Of a stretch of DNA of 64,000 bases, positions 57,556-64,000 are shown one piece after another. The notes beneath the pieces are model-generated. The model saw only the letters and a list, made by a program, of their open reading frames with translations, ran no database searches and was not told where the DNA came from. Origin of the DNA: Spirochaetae bacterium HGW-Spirochaetae-3 (GTDB lineage: Bacteria > Spirochaetota > Spirochaetia > Treponematales > UBA12059); NCBI GenBank assembly GCA_002839315.1, contig PGXV01000002.1:62001-126000 (forward strand), written 5' to 3'. Every line of letters begins with the position of its first letter. Positions within the stretch are counted from its first letter, which is position 1. The position numbers were made by a program, and so were the translations under genes.

Positions 57556-59343
57556 ATGGCGTACAAGCACTTTATATTGGTCTGCGGCGGTACCGGATGC
57601 GAATCCAGCCACTCGGACGAAATTTACAAGGAACTCATCGCGAACGCCGAGGCGATGGGCGTCAAGGACGACGTCCAGGTCGTCAAGACCGGTTGCTTCG
57701 GCTTCTGCGAGAAGGGCCCGATCGTCAAGGTCCTGCCGGACGAGTCTTTCTACGTCGAGGTGAAGCCGGGCGACGCGAAGGAGATCATCGCGGAGCAGAT
57801 CGTCAAAGGCCGCGAGGTAAAGCGGCTCCTGTACAAAGACGAGAGGCAGAAGGACCGCATTAAGGTAGAGGACATCGACTTCTACCAGAAGCAGTACCGC
57901 ATCGTCCTCCGCAACTGCGGCATCATCAATCCGGAGAACATAGACGAGTACATAGCCCGTGACGGGTACGCCGGCCTCGAGAAGGTGCTTACTTCGATGA
58001 AGCCGGACGACGTGATCGAGGAACTCAAGGCTTCGGGCCTCCGCGGCCGCGGCGGCGCCGGATTCCCGACCTGGCGTAAGTGGATGTTCTCCAAGGGCGT
58101 CCCCGCCGACCAGAAGTACGTCGTCTGCAACGCCGACGAGGGCGACCCGGGCGCGTACATGGACCGCTCGACGATAGAGGGCGACCCCCACTCGGTCATC
58201 GAGGCGATGACCATCTGCGGCTACACCGTCGGATCGAGCAAGGGCTTCGTCTATATCCGCGCCGAGTATCCTCTCGCCATCGAGCGCCTCAAGATAGGGC
58301 TCAGGCAGGCCCGCGAGTACGGCCTCCTCGGCGACAACATACTGGGCACGGGCTTCTCGTTCGACATCGAGATTCGGCTCGGCGCCGGCGCCTTCGTCTG
58401 CGGCGAGGAGACCGCCCTGCTGCAGTCCATCGAGGGCAACCGCGGCATGCCTATCCCTCGTCCGCCCTTCCCCGCGGTCAAGGGACTCTGGGGCAAGCCG
58501 ACGATCATCAACAACGTCGAGACCTGGGCCAACATCCCGGTCATCATCACCAAGGGCGCTTCCTGGTTCGCCAAGATAGGCACCGAGACGAGCAAGGGCA
58601 CCAAGGTGTTCGCGCTGACCGGCAAGATCAACAACTCCGGCCTCGTTGAGGTGCCGATGGGCACGACGCTGAGGGAGATAATCTTCGATATCGGCGGCGG
58701 CATCAGGGGCGGCAAGAAGTTCAAGGGCGCCCAGACCGGCGGACCGTCCGGCGGCATCATCACCGAGGAATTCCTCGACCTGCCTATCGACTACGAGGCG
58801 CTTACGTCGCTCGGCTCGATGATGGGCTCAGGCGGGCTCATCGTCATGGACGAGGACGACTGCGTCGTCGACGTTTCCAGGTTCTACATGGAATTCTGCG
58901 TAGACGAATCGTGCGGCAAGTGCTCTCCCTGCCGTATCGGCACGAACCAGATGCACGCCATCCTCGTCAAGATCACCAAGGGTCAGGGCACGATGGAGGA
59001 CCTCGAGAAGCTCGAGAAGATCGGCCTCGCGATGAAGAAGGCGGCGCTCTGCGGCCTCGGGCAGACCGCCCCGAACCCGACCCTTTCCACCATCAGGCGC
59101 TTCCGCGACGAGTACGTCAAGCACATCGTCGACAGGCAGTGCAGCGCCGGCAAGTGCAAGGACCTGGTCGTCTATAGCATAGACAAGACGAAGTGCATAG
59201 GCTGCGGCCTCTGCGCGCGCAAGTGCCCGGTCAACTGCATCTCGGGAGACAAGACTCAAAAGTACACTATCGACGCTTCGAAGTGCATCAAGTGCGGCGA
59301 GTGCTTCAAGGCCTGCAAGTTCAGCGCCGTCGTGAAGAAATAA
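57556..59343 (+). CDS. hndC: Hydrogenase subunit HndC/HydB (NuoF-like, FMN, NAD(P)H-binding)
   Basis: Diaphorase subunit where NAD(P)H is oxidised or formed. 595 residues in order: a thioredoxin-like [2Fe-2S] domain (C-G-G-T-G-C and C-F-G-F-C); the NuoF core with the G-R-G-G-A-G-F-P nucleotide loop, the N-A-D-E-G-D-P-G-A FMN loop, and the E-S-C-G-K-C-x-P-C [4Fe-4S] site; and two C-terminal ferredoxin motifs, C-I-G-C-G-L-C-x-x-x-C-P and C-I-K-C-G-E-C. This layout is the one found in Hyd/Hnd enzymes, some of which bifurcate electrons between NADH and ferredoxin; bifurcation cannot be decided from sequence. Confidence 0.96.
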   Translation: MAYKHFILVCGGTGCESSHSDEIYKELIANAEAMGVKDDVQVVKTGCFGFCEKGPIVKVLPDESFYVEVKPGDAKEIIAEQIVKGREVKRLLYKDERQKDRIKVEDIDFYQKQYRIVLRNCGIINPENIDEYIARDGYAGLEKVLTSMKPDDVIEELKASGLRGRGGAGFPTWRKWMFSKGVPADQKYVVCNADEGDPGAYMDRSTIEGDPHSVIEAMTICGYTVGSSKGFVYIRAEYPLAIERLKIGLRQAREYGLLGDNILGTGFSFDIEIRLGAGAFVCGEETALLQSIEGNRGMPIPRPPFPAVKGLWGKPTIINNVETWANIPVIITKGASWFAKIGTETSKGTKVFALTGKINNSGLVEVPMGTTLREIIFDIGGGIRGGKKFKGAQTGGPSGGIITEEFLDLPIDYEALTSLGSMMGSGGLIVMDEDDCVVDVSRFYMEFCVDESCGKCSPCRIGTNQMHAILVKITKGQGTMEDLEKLEKIGLAMKKAALCGLGQTAPNPTLSTIRRFRDEYVKHIVDRQCSAGKCKDLVVYSIDKTKCIGCGLCARKCPVNCISGDKTQKYTIDASKCIKCGECFKACKFSAVVKK

Positions 59344-59355
59344 GGAGTAGGCCCA

Positions 59356-61122
59356 ATGGTCAACGCCAAGATAAACGGAATCCCCGTTCAGGTCGCCGAA
59401 GGCACTTCGATCCTCGACGCGGCCAAGAAAGTCAACGTACGCATCCCTACGCTCTGCTATAACGACGACCTCCCCCCGTGGGCGGCCTGCGGCATCTGCA
59501 TCGTGAAGGCGGAGAAGAATCCCAAGATGCTCCGCGCCTGCTGTACCCCGCTCGAGGAAGGCATGAGCGTCATCACCCACGATCCGGAGATAGTCCAGGT
59601 ACGCAAGACGGTGATCGAGCTGATCCTGTCCACCCACCCGGACGACTGCCTGCAGTGCCCACGCAACGGCTCCTGCGAGCTGCAGACCCTGGCAGCCGAA
59701 TTCGGCGTCCGCGAGCAGCCGTTCGAGAAGCGCCTCCGCGACCTGCCGATAGACACGTCCACCGGGTCGCTGATACTTAATCCTGACAAGTGCATCCGTT
59801 GCGGACGGTGCGTACTCGTATGCCAGCAGATGCAGAACGTCTGGGCCATCGAGTTCCTCGGCCGCGGAGAGAGCACGCGCATCGCGCCCGCCGCGGACGT
59901 CAAGCTCGCCGAGGGCCCTTGCATCAAGTGCGGCCAGTGCGCCGCGCACTGCCCCGTGGGCGCCATCTACGAGAACGACCAGACGAAGGAAGTCTGGGAC
60001 GCGCTCATGAAGGGCGGCGACGACGCCAAGACGTGCGTCGTGCAGATCGCCCCGGCCGTTCGCGTCGCGCTCGGCGAGGAATTCGGCCTCGAGCCGGGTT
60101 CGCTCGTCACCGGCAAGATATATACGGCCCTCAGACGACTCGGATTCGACATGGTATTCGATACCAACTTCTCCGCGGACCTGACGATCATGGAGGAAGG
60201 CACCGAGCTCGTGAAGAGACTAACCGACTTCCTTGGAGGCAAGAACAAGGAGCTGATGCCGCTGATCACCTCCTGTTGCCCGGCCTGGGTCGATTATATG
60301 GAGAAGTACTACTCGGATATGATACCGAACTTCTCCACGGCCAAGAGCCCCCAACAGATGATGGGAGCGATGATCAAGACCTTCTGGGCCGAGAAGACCA
60401 AGATCGACCCCAAGACGATCTATTCCGTGTCGATAATGCCGTGCACGGCCAAGAAATGGGAGTGCGGCCGCAACGACGACATGCGCAGCTCGGGCTCGCA
60501 GGACGTCGACGTCGTGCTGACGACCCGCGAGCTGGCCCGCATGATAAAGCAGGCCGGTATCGACCTGGTCAACCTGCCCGAGGAAGAAGCCGACAGCCCG
60601 CTGGGCCCCTACACCGGCGCCGGCACCATCTTCGGTACCACCGGCGGCGTTATGGAAGCCGCGCTCCGCTCCGCGTACTACCTTATCACCAAGGAAGACC
60701 TGAAGGACGTCAACTTTACCGGCGTCCGCGGCATCTCCGGAATAAAGGAAGCCCGTATCCATATCAAGGACCTCGAGGTCCGCGTCGCGGTGGCCCACCA
60801 GATGGGCAACATAGCGGCCGTGCTCGAGGAGGTCCGCAAGGCCAAGGCCGAGGGCAAGGACATCCCGTGGCACTTCATCGAGGTGATGGCGTGCAGGGGC
60901 GGATGCATCGGCGGCGGCGGCCAGCCCTATGGGGCCACCGACGAGGTTCGCCAGAAGCGCATGAGGGGACTCTACTCCGACGACGAGAAGAGCACGCTAC
61001 GCTGCTCGCACCATAACCCGGCCATCCAGTACGTGTACAAGGAGTTCCTCGGCGAGCCCAACGGGCACAAGGCGCACGAGCTCCTGCATACGAAGTACAA
61101 GAAGCTGGAACTGTACAAATAG
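59356..61122 (+). CDS. hndD: [FeFe] hydrogenase catalytic subunit HndD/HydA
   Basis: Makes or oxidises H2 at the H-cluster. 588 residues: an N-terminal [2Fe-2S] ferredoxin domain (four Cys in about 34-62), the His-Cys3 [4Fe-4S] motif H-P-D-D-C-L-Q-C, two [4Fe-4S] motifs (C-I-R-C-G-R-C and C-I-K-C-G-Q-C), then the H-cluster signatures L1 T-S-C-C-P-A-W, L2 M-P-C-T-A-K-K-W-E and L3 M-A-C-R-G-G-C-I-G-G-G-G-Q-P. All cluster ligands are in place. Maturases HydE, HydF and HydG are not in the window. Last gene of the operon, 12 bases after hndC. Confidence 0.97.
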   Translation: MVNAKINGIPVQVAEGTSILDAAKKVNVRIPTLCYNDDLPPWAACGICIVKAEKNPKMLRACCTPLEEGMSVITHDPEIVQVRKTVIELILSTHPDDCLQCPRNGSCELQTLAAEFGVREQPFEKRLRDLPIDTSTGSLILNPDKCIRCGRCVLVCQQMQNVWAIEFLGRGESTRIAPAADVKLAEGPCIKCGQCAAHCPVGAIYENDQTKEVWDALMKGGDDAKTCVVQIAPAVRVALGEEFGLEPGSLVTGKIYTALRRLGFDMVFDTNFSADLTIMEEGTELVKRLTDFLGGKNKELMPLITSCCPAWVDYMEKYYSDMIPNFSTAKSPQQMMGAMIKTFWAEKTKIDPKTIYSVSIMPCTAKKWECGRNDDMRSSGSQDVDVVLTTRELARMIKQAGIDLVNLPEEEADSPLGPYTGAGTIFGTTGGVMEAALRSAYYLITKEDLKDVNFTGVRGISGIKEARIHIKDLEVRVAVAHQMGNIAAVLEEVRKAKAEGKDIPWHFIEVMACRGGCIGGGGQPYGATDEVRQKRMRGLYSDDEKSTLRCSHHNPAIQYVYKEFLGEPNGHKAHELLHTKYKKLELYK

Positions 61123-61126
61123 GGCT

Positions 61127-61174
61127 CAGACGTTCGAGCCGACGAGCGCGGTAGCGCTTGCGGCTCAACGTCTG
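61127..61174 (+). repeat. Nested stem-loop after hndD
   Basis: An outer stem (61127-61141 against 61161-61174, one bulge) encloses AGCGC-GGTA-GCGCT. It starts four bases after the hydrogenase stop and may protect the 3' end of the message. Its inner part is repeated at 61244. Confidence 0.6.
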
Positions 61175-61186
61175 ATGGCATTCTGA

Positions 61187-61222
61187 ACGGAGGCGTCCGA
61201 AGTATCGAACGTCTCCGTTTTT
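61187..61222 (+). terminator. Rho-independent terminator of the hydrogenase operon
   Basis: ACGGAGGCG paired with CGTCTCCGT (one G-U pair) around a 14-base loop, followed by TTTTTATT. Confidence 0.75.
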
Positions 61223-61243
61223 ATTGGTTGGCTTCTTTAAAGA

Positions 61244-61269
61244 GAGCCGACAAGCGCGGTAGCGCTTTC
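61244..61269 (+). repeat. Second copy of a 26-base direct repeat
   Basis: Matches 61136-61161 at 24 of 26 positions; both contain the AGCGC-GGTA-GCGCT stem. The copies are 108 bases apart, on either side of the terminator. Confidence 0.6.
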
Positions 61270-61277
61270 ACGAATAA

Positions 61278-61307
61278 TTGGCAATTACATCGTAATTTTA
61301 CTATCTT
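61278..61307 (+). promoter_or_regulatory. Candidate promoter with embedded palindrome
   Basis: TTGGCA (61278-61283), 18 bases, TATCTT (61302-61307). The inverted repeat AATTAC-ATC-GTAATT (61283-61297) fills the spacer, where a bound regulator would exclude polymerase. Confidence 0.4.
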
Positions 61308-61330
61308 ATTCGTATACCAAGGAGGCGACT

Positions 61331-61540
61331 ATGCCTAAGAATATGGGTTTGATAGACAGGATTATTCGCATAGCGGCGGCTATCGTCGTAGTAGTGCTCT
61401 TCATCACGGGCCAGATAAACGGGACTGCGGCCATCATCCTGGGCATACTGGCGGCCGTCTTCATCGTGACGAGCCTGATCGGGACCTGCCCGCTGTACCT
61501 GCCGTTCAAGTTCGATACGCGCGGCAAGAAAAAAGATTAA
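61331..61540 (+). CDS. Small DUF2892-type membrane protein
   Basis: A 69-residue inner-membrane protein with two hydrophobic segments (about 11-27 and 30-48), an N-terminal M-G-x-x-D-R-x-I-R motif and a C-x-L-Y-x-P stretch, the layout of the DUF2892 (YgaP C-terminal-like) family. AAGGAGG lies seven bases before the ATG. Monocistronic, with its own promoter. Members are often linked to sulfurtransferases; none is adjacent here. Confidence 0.85.
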   Translation: MPKNMGLIDRIIRIAAAIVVVVLFITGQINGTAAIILGILAAVFIVTSLIGTCPLYLPFKFDTRGKKKD

Positions 61541-61590
61541 CCGAAGCGACGGCGCCCCCCGCTAAACGGGAGCGCCGCCGGATTCCGTGC

Positions 61591-62256
61591 TTATCTTTTC
61601 GCCGGTCCTATCCGTATAACGATCTCGCCGTCGATATCGGTCTTCTTCAGCGGCTTTACGAGGCCGACGACGACGTTCTCTATCGTCTCCTTTATAAAGC
61701 CGTTGATCGGTACTTCTACGCCGCCGGTCGTCACGGTCACCTGTCTTGCTTCCATGGTTCCTCCCAGTATATATGTTTCCACGAATGAGTCCGCCTCGTC
61801 GGGGGTGAAAACCGCCAGTCCAGCGGATACGGCGCGTTCAGCGAGCTCGGGATGCTCCGTAACGACGACGTCGAAATCCTGAAGCGGCGCTTTAAGCCCG
61901 GACTCTTCCACAGCGGAACCGCCTACGAGGACTCGCACGGCCCCGTACACGAGGCGTCCCTCTACCAATATGGCCTTTGCCTCGGGGAAGAGCGACTCTG
62001 CGTAGGTTCGATCCCACGCCGGCGGAGTCCTCGTAACGCGTAGCGTCTCGTCGTCGGATACGAGGGCCGCATCCGAGCCCGCTTCGAAGAAGCGCGTCGT
62101 ATCCTTGCCCGGCACGTTGAAGCTACCCCCGTGACGCACGCACTTGATGGTCCCGGACCTGACGCCACGAGCGGCGAGCGAGGCGGCGCAGGCTTCCATG
62201 AAACCGGTTTTCCCGGTATTCGACCAGCCGATGAACCCGGCTATCCGTATTCTCAT
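61591..62256 (-). CDS. MobB-like P-loop GTPase
   Basis: A 221-residue protein with the MobB-type P-loop G-W-S-N-T-G-K-T (10-17), a K-C-V-R-H-G switch region and an E-G-R-L-V-Y-G segment. MobB proteins bind GTP in the attachment of nucleotides to molybdenum cofactor. A C-terminal domain of about 70 residues (from about 150) is extra to the E. coli protein. No molybdenum cofactor or molybdoenzyme gene is in the window, so the role is open. It starts four bases after the Rsm22-like gene stop. Confidence 0.85.
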   Translation of the reverse strand: MRIRIAGFIGWSNTGKTGFMEACAASLAARGVRSGTIKCVRHGGSFNVPGKDTTRFFEAGSDAALVSDDETLRVTRTPPAWDRTYAESLFPEAKAILVEGRLVYGAVRVLVGGSAVEESGLKAPLQDFDVVVTEHPELAERAVSAGLAVFTPDEADSFVETYILGGTMEARQVTVTTGGVEVPINGFIKETIENVVVGLVKPLKKTDIDGEIVIRIGPAKR

Positions 62257-62260
62257 TGGC

Positions 62261-63364
62261 TTATACTATAACCGCGCCGCCGGCGGAGGCAAGGGCGCCG
62301 AGCCGCCGGATCGAAGTCCCGGGTCCGAAGCCCCAGCCGCCTTCCCGTATTTCAGGATTCTCGATGCGAAGCAGGTCGTATCGACCCAGCGAGAAGAACC
62401 CGGCCCGACGGGCGGCTTCGTCGTCCTTCCTCGCGGAGAACGGGAATCGGCCTCCCGGGCCGCACAGCAGGTATCGTACCCGCCCGCCCTTGTTGAGCAT
62501 CGGCATCGAAACGACGCGGTATTCCTCATAACCCGAGCTGTCGTCCGGCGGAAGAACAGGCGACGAGGGGATACCGGGAGGCGGAGCTACGATGAACCAG
62601 GTCATCTTTATCAGGTCGCGATCCAGCCCCGCCGACTCGGCCTGGCGTCGTACTTCCGGGGGTACGTCCCAGGCGGATTCATCGTGGCAGGTATGCGACG
62701 GCCCGGCCGTCAACGCCGGGCACGGCCCCGGCGCGGTGCACGGAGATAGCGCGCGCCAGCCCTCGGCGACCAGCGCGTCGCGCAGGGCGAGGGCGTCGCG
62801 GCTCGAAGCCAGCGTCGCCGGCTCCAGTATAAGCGCGGCGCCGCCAGGCGCGATGGCCGAGGCCGCCCGCCTGACTACGGCCAGGCGCCTGGCGACCCCG
62901 TCGGCGCCGGCACCAATCTCGTTGAGGCAATGCCCGAAGGCGACGAGGTCGAACGCCCGCGCGGGATACGCCCCGGGCGCCTCCAGGTCCGACGCGGTCA
63001 GCGTCACCGAAACGGCCGTCCCGAGGCGGTCAGCCATATTCTTCAGGGAGGATCCCGCCAGCTCGAGCACCGCCCGCGATGAATCGACCAGATGGAATTC
63101 CCGGGCGCCGCTGCCCAGGGCTTCGAGCGATACGGACCCCGGGCCGGCTCCCATATCGAGGATAGACCGCGGGGATATACCGGAAACGGCGAAGATTCGC
63201 GCTACCTGCGCCATGGAGACGGCTCGATAATAATCGGCGTACGCGGCTCGGTACGCCGGGTCGTCCATATATCCGGATCCCGCCAGCTCACGATTGCCGG
63301 TCAGGCCGCGCTGCAGCGATAGCAGCGCCGAAGGAGTTGCCTGACTAGAACGGTCGCGTTTCAT
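62261..63364 (-). CDS. Rsm22-like SAM-dependent methyltransferase
   Basis: A 367-residue methyltransferase related to Rsm22/Mettl17, proteins associated with small ribosomal subunit assembly. The SAM loop D-M-G-A-G-P-G-S is at about 69-76, an acidic D-S-S-R follows strand 2, and C-x-x-P-G-P-C-P and S-H-T-C-H-D form the cysteine/histidine cluster characteristic of the family (possible Fe-S or zinc site). The C-terminal third is an added beta domain. The gene lies directly upstream of the MobB-like gene (four-base gap) and downstream of the hydrolase gene. The rRNA target is not shown by sequence. Confidence 0.88.
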   Translation of the reverse strand: MKRDRSSQATPSALLSLQRGLTGNRELAGSGYMDDPAYRAAYADYYRAVSMAQVARIFAVSGISPRSILDMGAGPGSVSLEALGSGAREFHLVDSSRAVLELAGSSLKNMADRLGTAVSVTLTASDLEAPGAYPARAFDLVAFGHCLNEIGAGADGVARRLAVVRRAASAIAPGGAALILEPATLASSRDALALRDALVAEGWRALSPCTAPGPCPALTAGPSHTCHDESAWDVPPEVRRQAESAGLDRDLIKMTWFIVAPPPGIPSSPVLPPDDSSGYEEYRVVSMPMLNKGGRVRYLLCGPGGRFPFSARKDDEAARRAGFFSLGRYDLLRIENPEIREGGWGFGPGTSIRRLGALASAGGAVIV

Positions 63365-63382
63365 CTCGCGGCTCCCATGACG

Positions 63383-64000
63383 CTATCGTGCTACGCCCAG
63401 GCCCGCGGCCACCCCGTCCATCCACGAGACCGAGGCGTCGAAACCGGCCATCCTGGCGTACTTGTGGCTCACCTTCGGGTAGACGAAAAACCTGACCGCG
63501 CTCCCCTTCTCCCTGAGCGCGACGACGAACCTGGTCTGCGTGGCCGTCGTCACGATGAAGTCGGCGCCGCCCTGTATCACGAGCGCCGGAATACCGTGGC
63601 CCGAGAGCCCGGTATGGTTGTCGGCCATCAGCCGATGCAGCTCGGGGTACTCGGAGGCCAGCTTCCCGCCGTACAGCGCCGTAGCGAACGCGGGATCGTA
63701 CAGCTTCCTGTAGTCGTAGCCGTAGTGCTTCTGGAATTCGTCTACGGGCATCGTCGAAGCGTCGGAGTCGAACGTAGGCATCCAGCTCTCGCGGAGATAC
63801 TCGGCCGGCCGGATCGCGTCGCCGCCGTACATGCTCCTGTACGAGTAGAATATGAGGGGAGCGTACGCCACGCCCTCGCGCACGAGCGCTTCCACGTCGT
63901 TCGTGGAACCGTAGGTGACGACTCCCGCCAAAGGGAGGTCGGGCGCGTACGCCGCGCGCATGTCGGCCGCGGCCATCGCGGCGTGGCCTCCTTGCGAATA
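63383..64000 (-). CDS. Alpha/beta hydrolase, secretory-lipase-like (5' end beyond window)
   Basis: 206 C-terminal residues are visible; the gene enters from the right edge. The first visible residues Y-S-Q-G-G-H are the nucleophile elbow (catalytic Ser at the second visible residue). The acid is probably Asp in I-Q-G-G-A-D and the base His in V-S-H-K-Y-A. The shape and spacing fit the secretory lipase (LIP) or related esterase group. Whether it has a signal peptide cannot be seen. It probably heads the hydrolase, Rsm22-like and MobB-like transcript, with an 18-base gap to the next gene. Confidence 0.8.
   Translation of the reverse strand, partial: YSQGGHAAMAAADMRAAYAPDLPLAGVVTYGSTNDVEALVREGVAYAPLIFYSYRSMYGGDAIRPAEYLRESWMPTFDSDASTMPVDEFQKHYGYDYRKLYDPAFATALYGGKLASEYPELHRLMADNHTGLSGHGIPALVIQGGADFIVTTATQTRFVVALREKGSAVRFFVYPKVSHKYARMAGFDASVSWMDGVAAGLGVAR

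Noticed and set aside
58828-59949. 373-codon minus-strand open frame across hndC/hndD
   Set aside because: Antisense shadow over two genes with all Fe-S motifs intact.
59790-61016. 408-codon open frame overlapping hndD in another plus-strand frame
   Set aside because: Arg/Gly-rich translation typical of a shifted frame; hndD is unmistakable in its own frame.
61131-61175. Possible tRNA-like structure (contains GTTCGA) after hndD
   Set aside because: The stem-loop has no cloverleaf, acceptor stem or anticodon arm; it is a simple nested hairpin.

Overview
The window looks like part of a chromosome from a high-GC, fermentative spirochaete (Spirochaetales/Treponematales type). The grounds are the strong C/G third-position bias, a cheR-cheB pair, a MinD-like ATPase next to a long FapA (DUF342) protein, several lipoproteins with spirochaete-like relaxed lipoboxes ending in A-S-C or V-A-C, a spirochaete-type ORF resembling DUF5312, and an Hnd/Hyd-type multisubunit [FeFe] hydrogenase. 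The assignment is an inference from gene content; no rRNA gene is present to confirm it. I found no tRNA, rRNA, CRISPR array, transposase, integrase or prophage genes, and no gene-free stretch longer than about 230 bases.

Layout. 1-3.4 kb: polyprenyl synthase (cut by the left edge) behind an NDH-2/DoxX fusion, divergent from a small NifU-like protein. 3.4-5.6 kb: cheR-cheB and a small acidic ORF. 5.7-12.1 kb: C-terminal processing protease, rsmE, a WecG/TagA-type glycosyltransferase, a repeat lipoprotein, a HEAT-like periplasmic protein and an M24 peptidase. 12.1-14.9 kb (minus): a 44-residue ORF, an unusual DHp-receiver-PP2C regulator and pyrC. 15-18.1 kb: a CDF metal exporter, a membrane histidine kinase and a secreted Gly-rich protein behind a candidate sigma-54 promoter. 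18.2-24.5 kb: PRPP synthase, HAD phosphatase, Na/Pi cotransporter and two spirochaete-type hypotheticals. 24.5-31.9 kb: bifunctional-nuclease-domain protein, membrane protein, MinD-like ATPase, FapA, lgt and phosphofructokinase. 31.9-41.1 kb: a small unknown protein, NAD synthetase, CapA-like lipoprotein and four further lipoproteins. 41.1-54.3 kb: an L-arabinose/arabinan island. 54.3-56 kb: a membrane adenylate cyclase coupled to a GH42 beta-galactosidase. 56.1-61.5 kb: the [FeFe] hydrogenase operon. 61.6-64 kb: MobB-like GTPase, Rsm22-like methyltransferase and an alpha/beta hydrolase cut by the right edge.

How the genes work together. The arabinose island is a complete route: an ABC importer takes up arabino-oligosaccharides, a GH127 beta-L-arabinofuranosidase splits them in the cytosol, and AraA, AraB and AraD take L-arabinose to D-xylulose 5-phosphate. 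A LacI-family regulator with its own palindromic operator, and an AraC-family regulator divergent from the importer, are the likely controls. Sugar oxidation would feed the hydrogenase, whose subunits match the NAD(P)H/ferredoxin-linked Hnd/Hyd enzymes, for hydrogen disposal.

The least-explained signals are these: a recurrent promoter geometry that places transcription starts on or next to start codons (possible leaderless mRNAs); an ATPase domain of the histidine-kinase type inside the hydrogenase operon; adenylate cyclase translationally coupled to beta-galactosidase; the NDH-2/DoxX fusion; and the DHp-REC-PP2C protein with its 44-residue partner.
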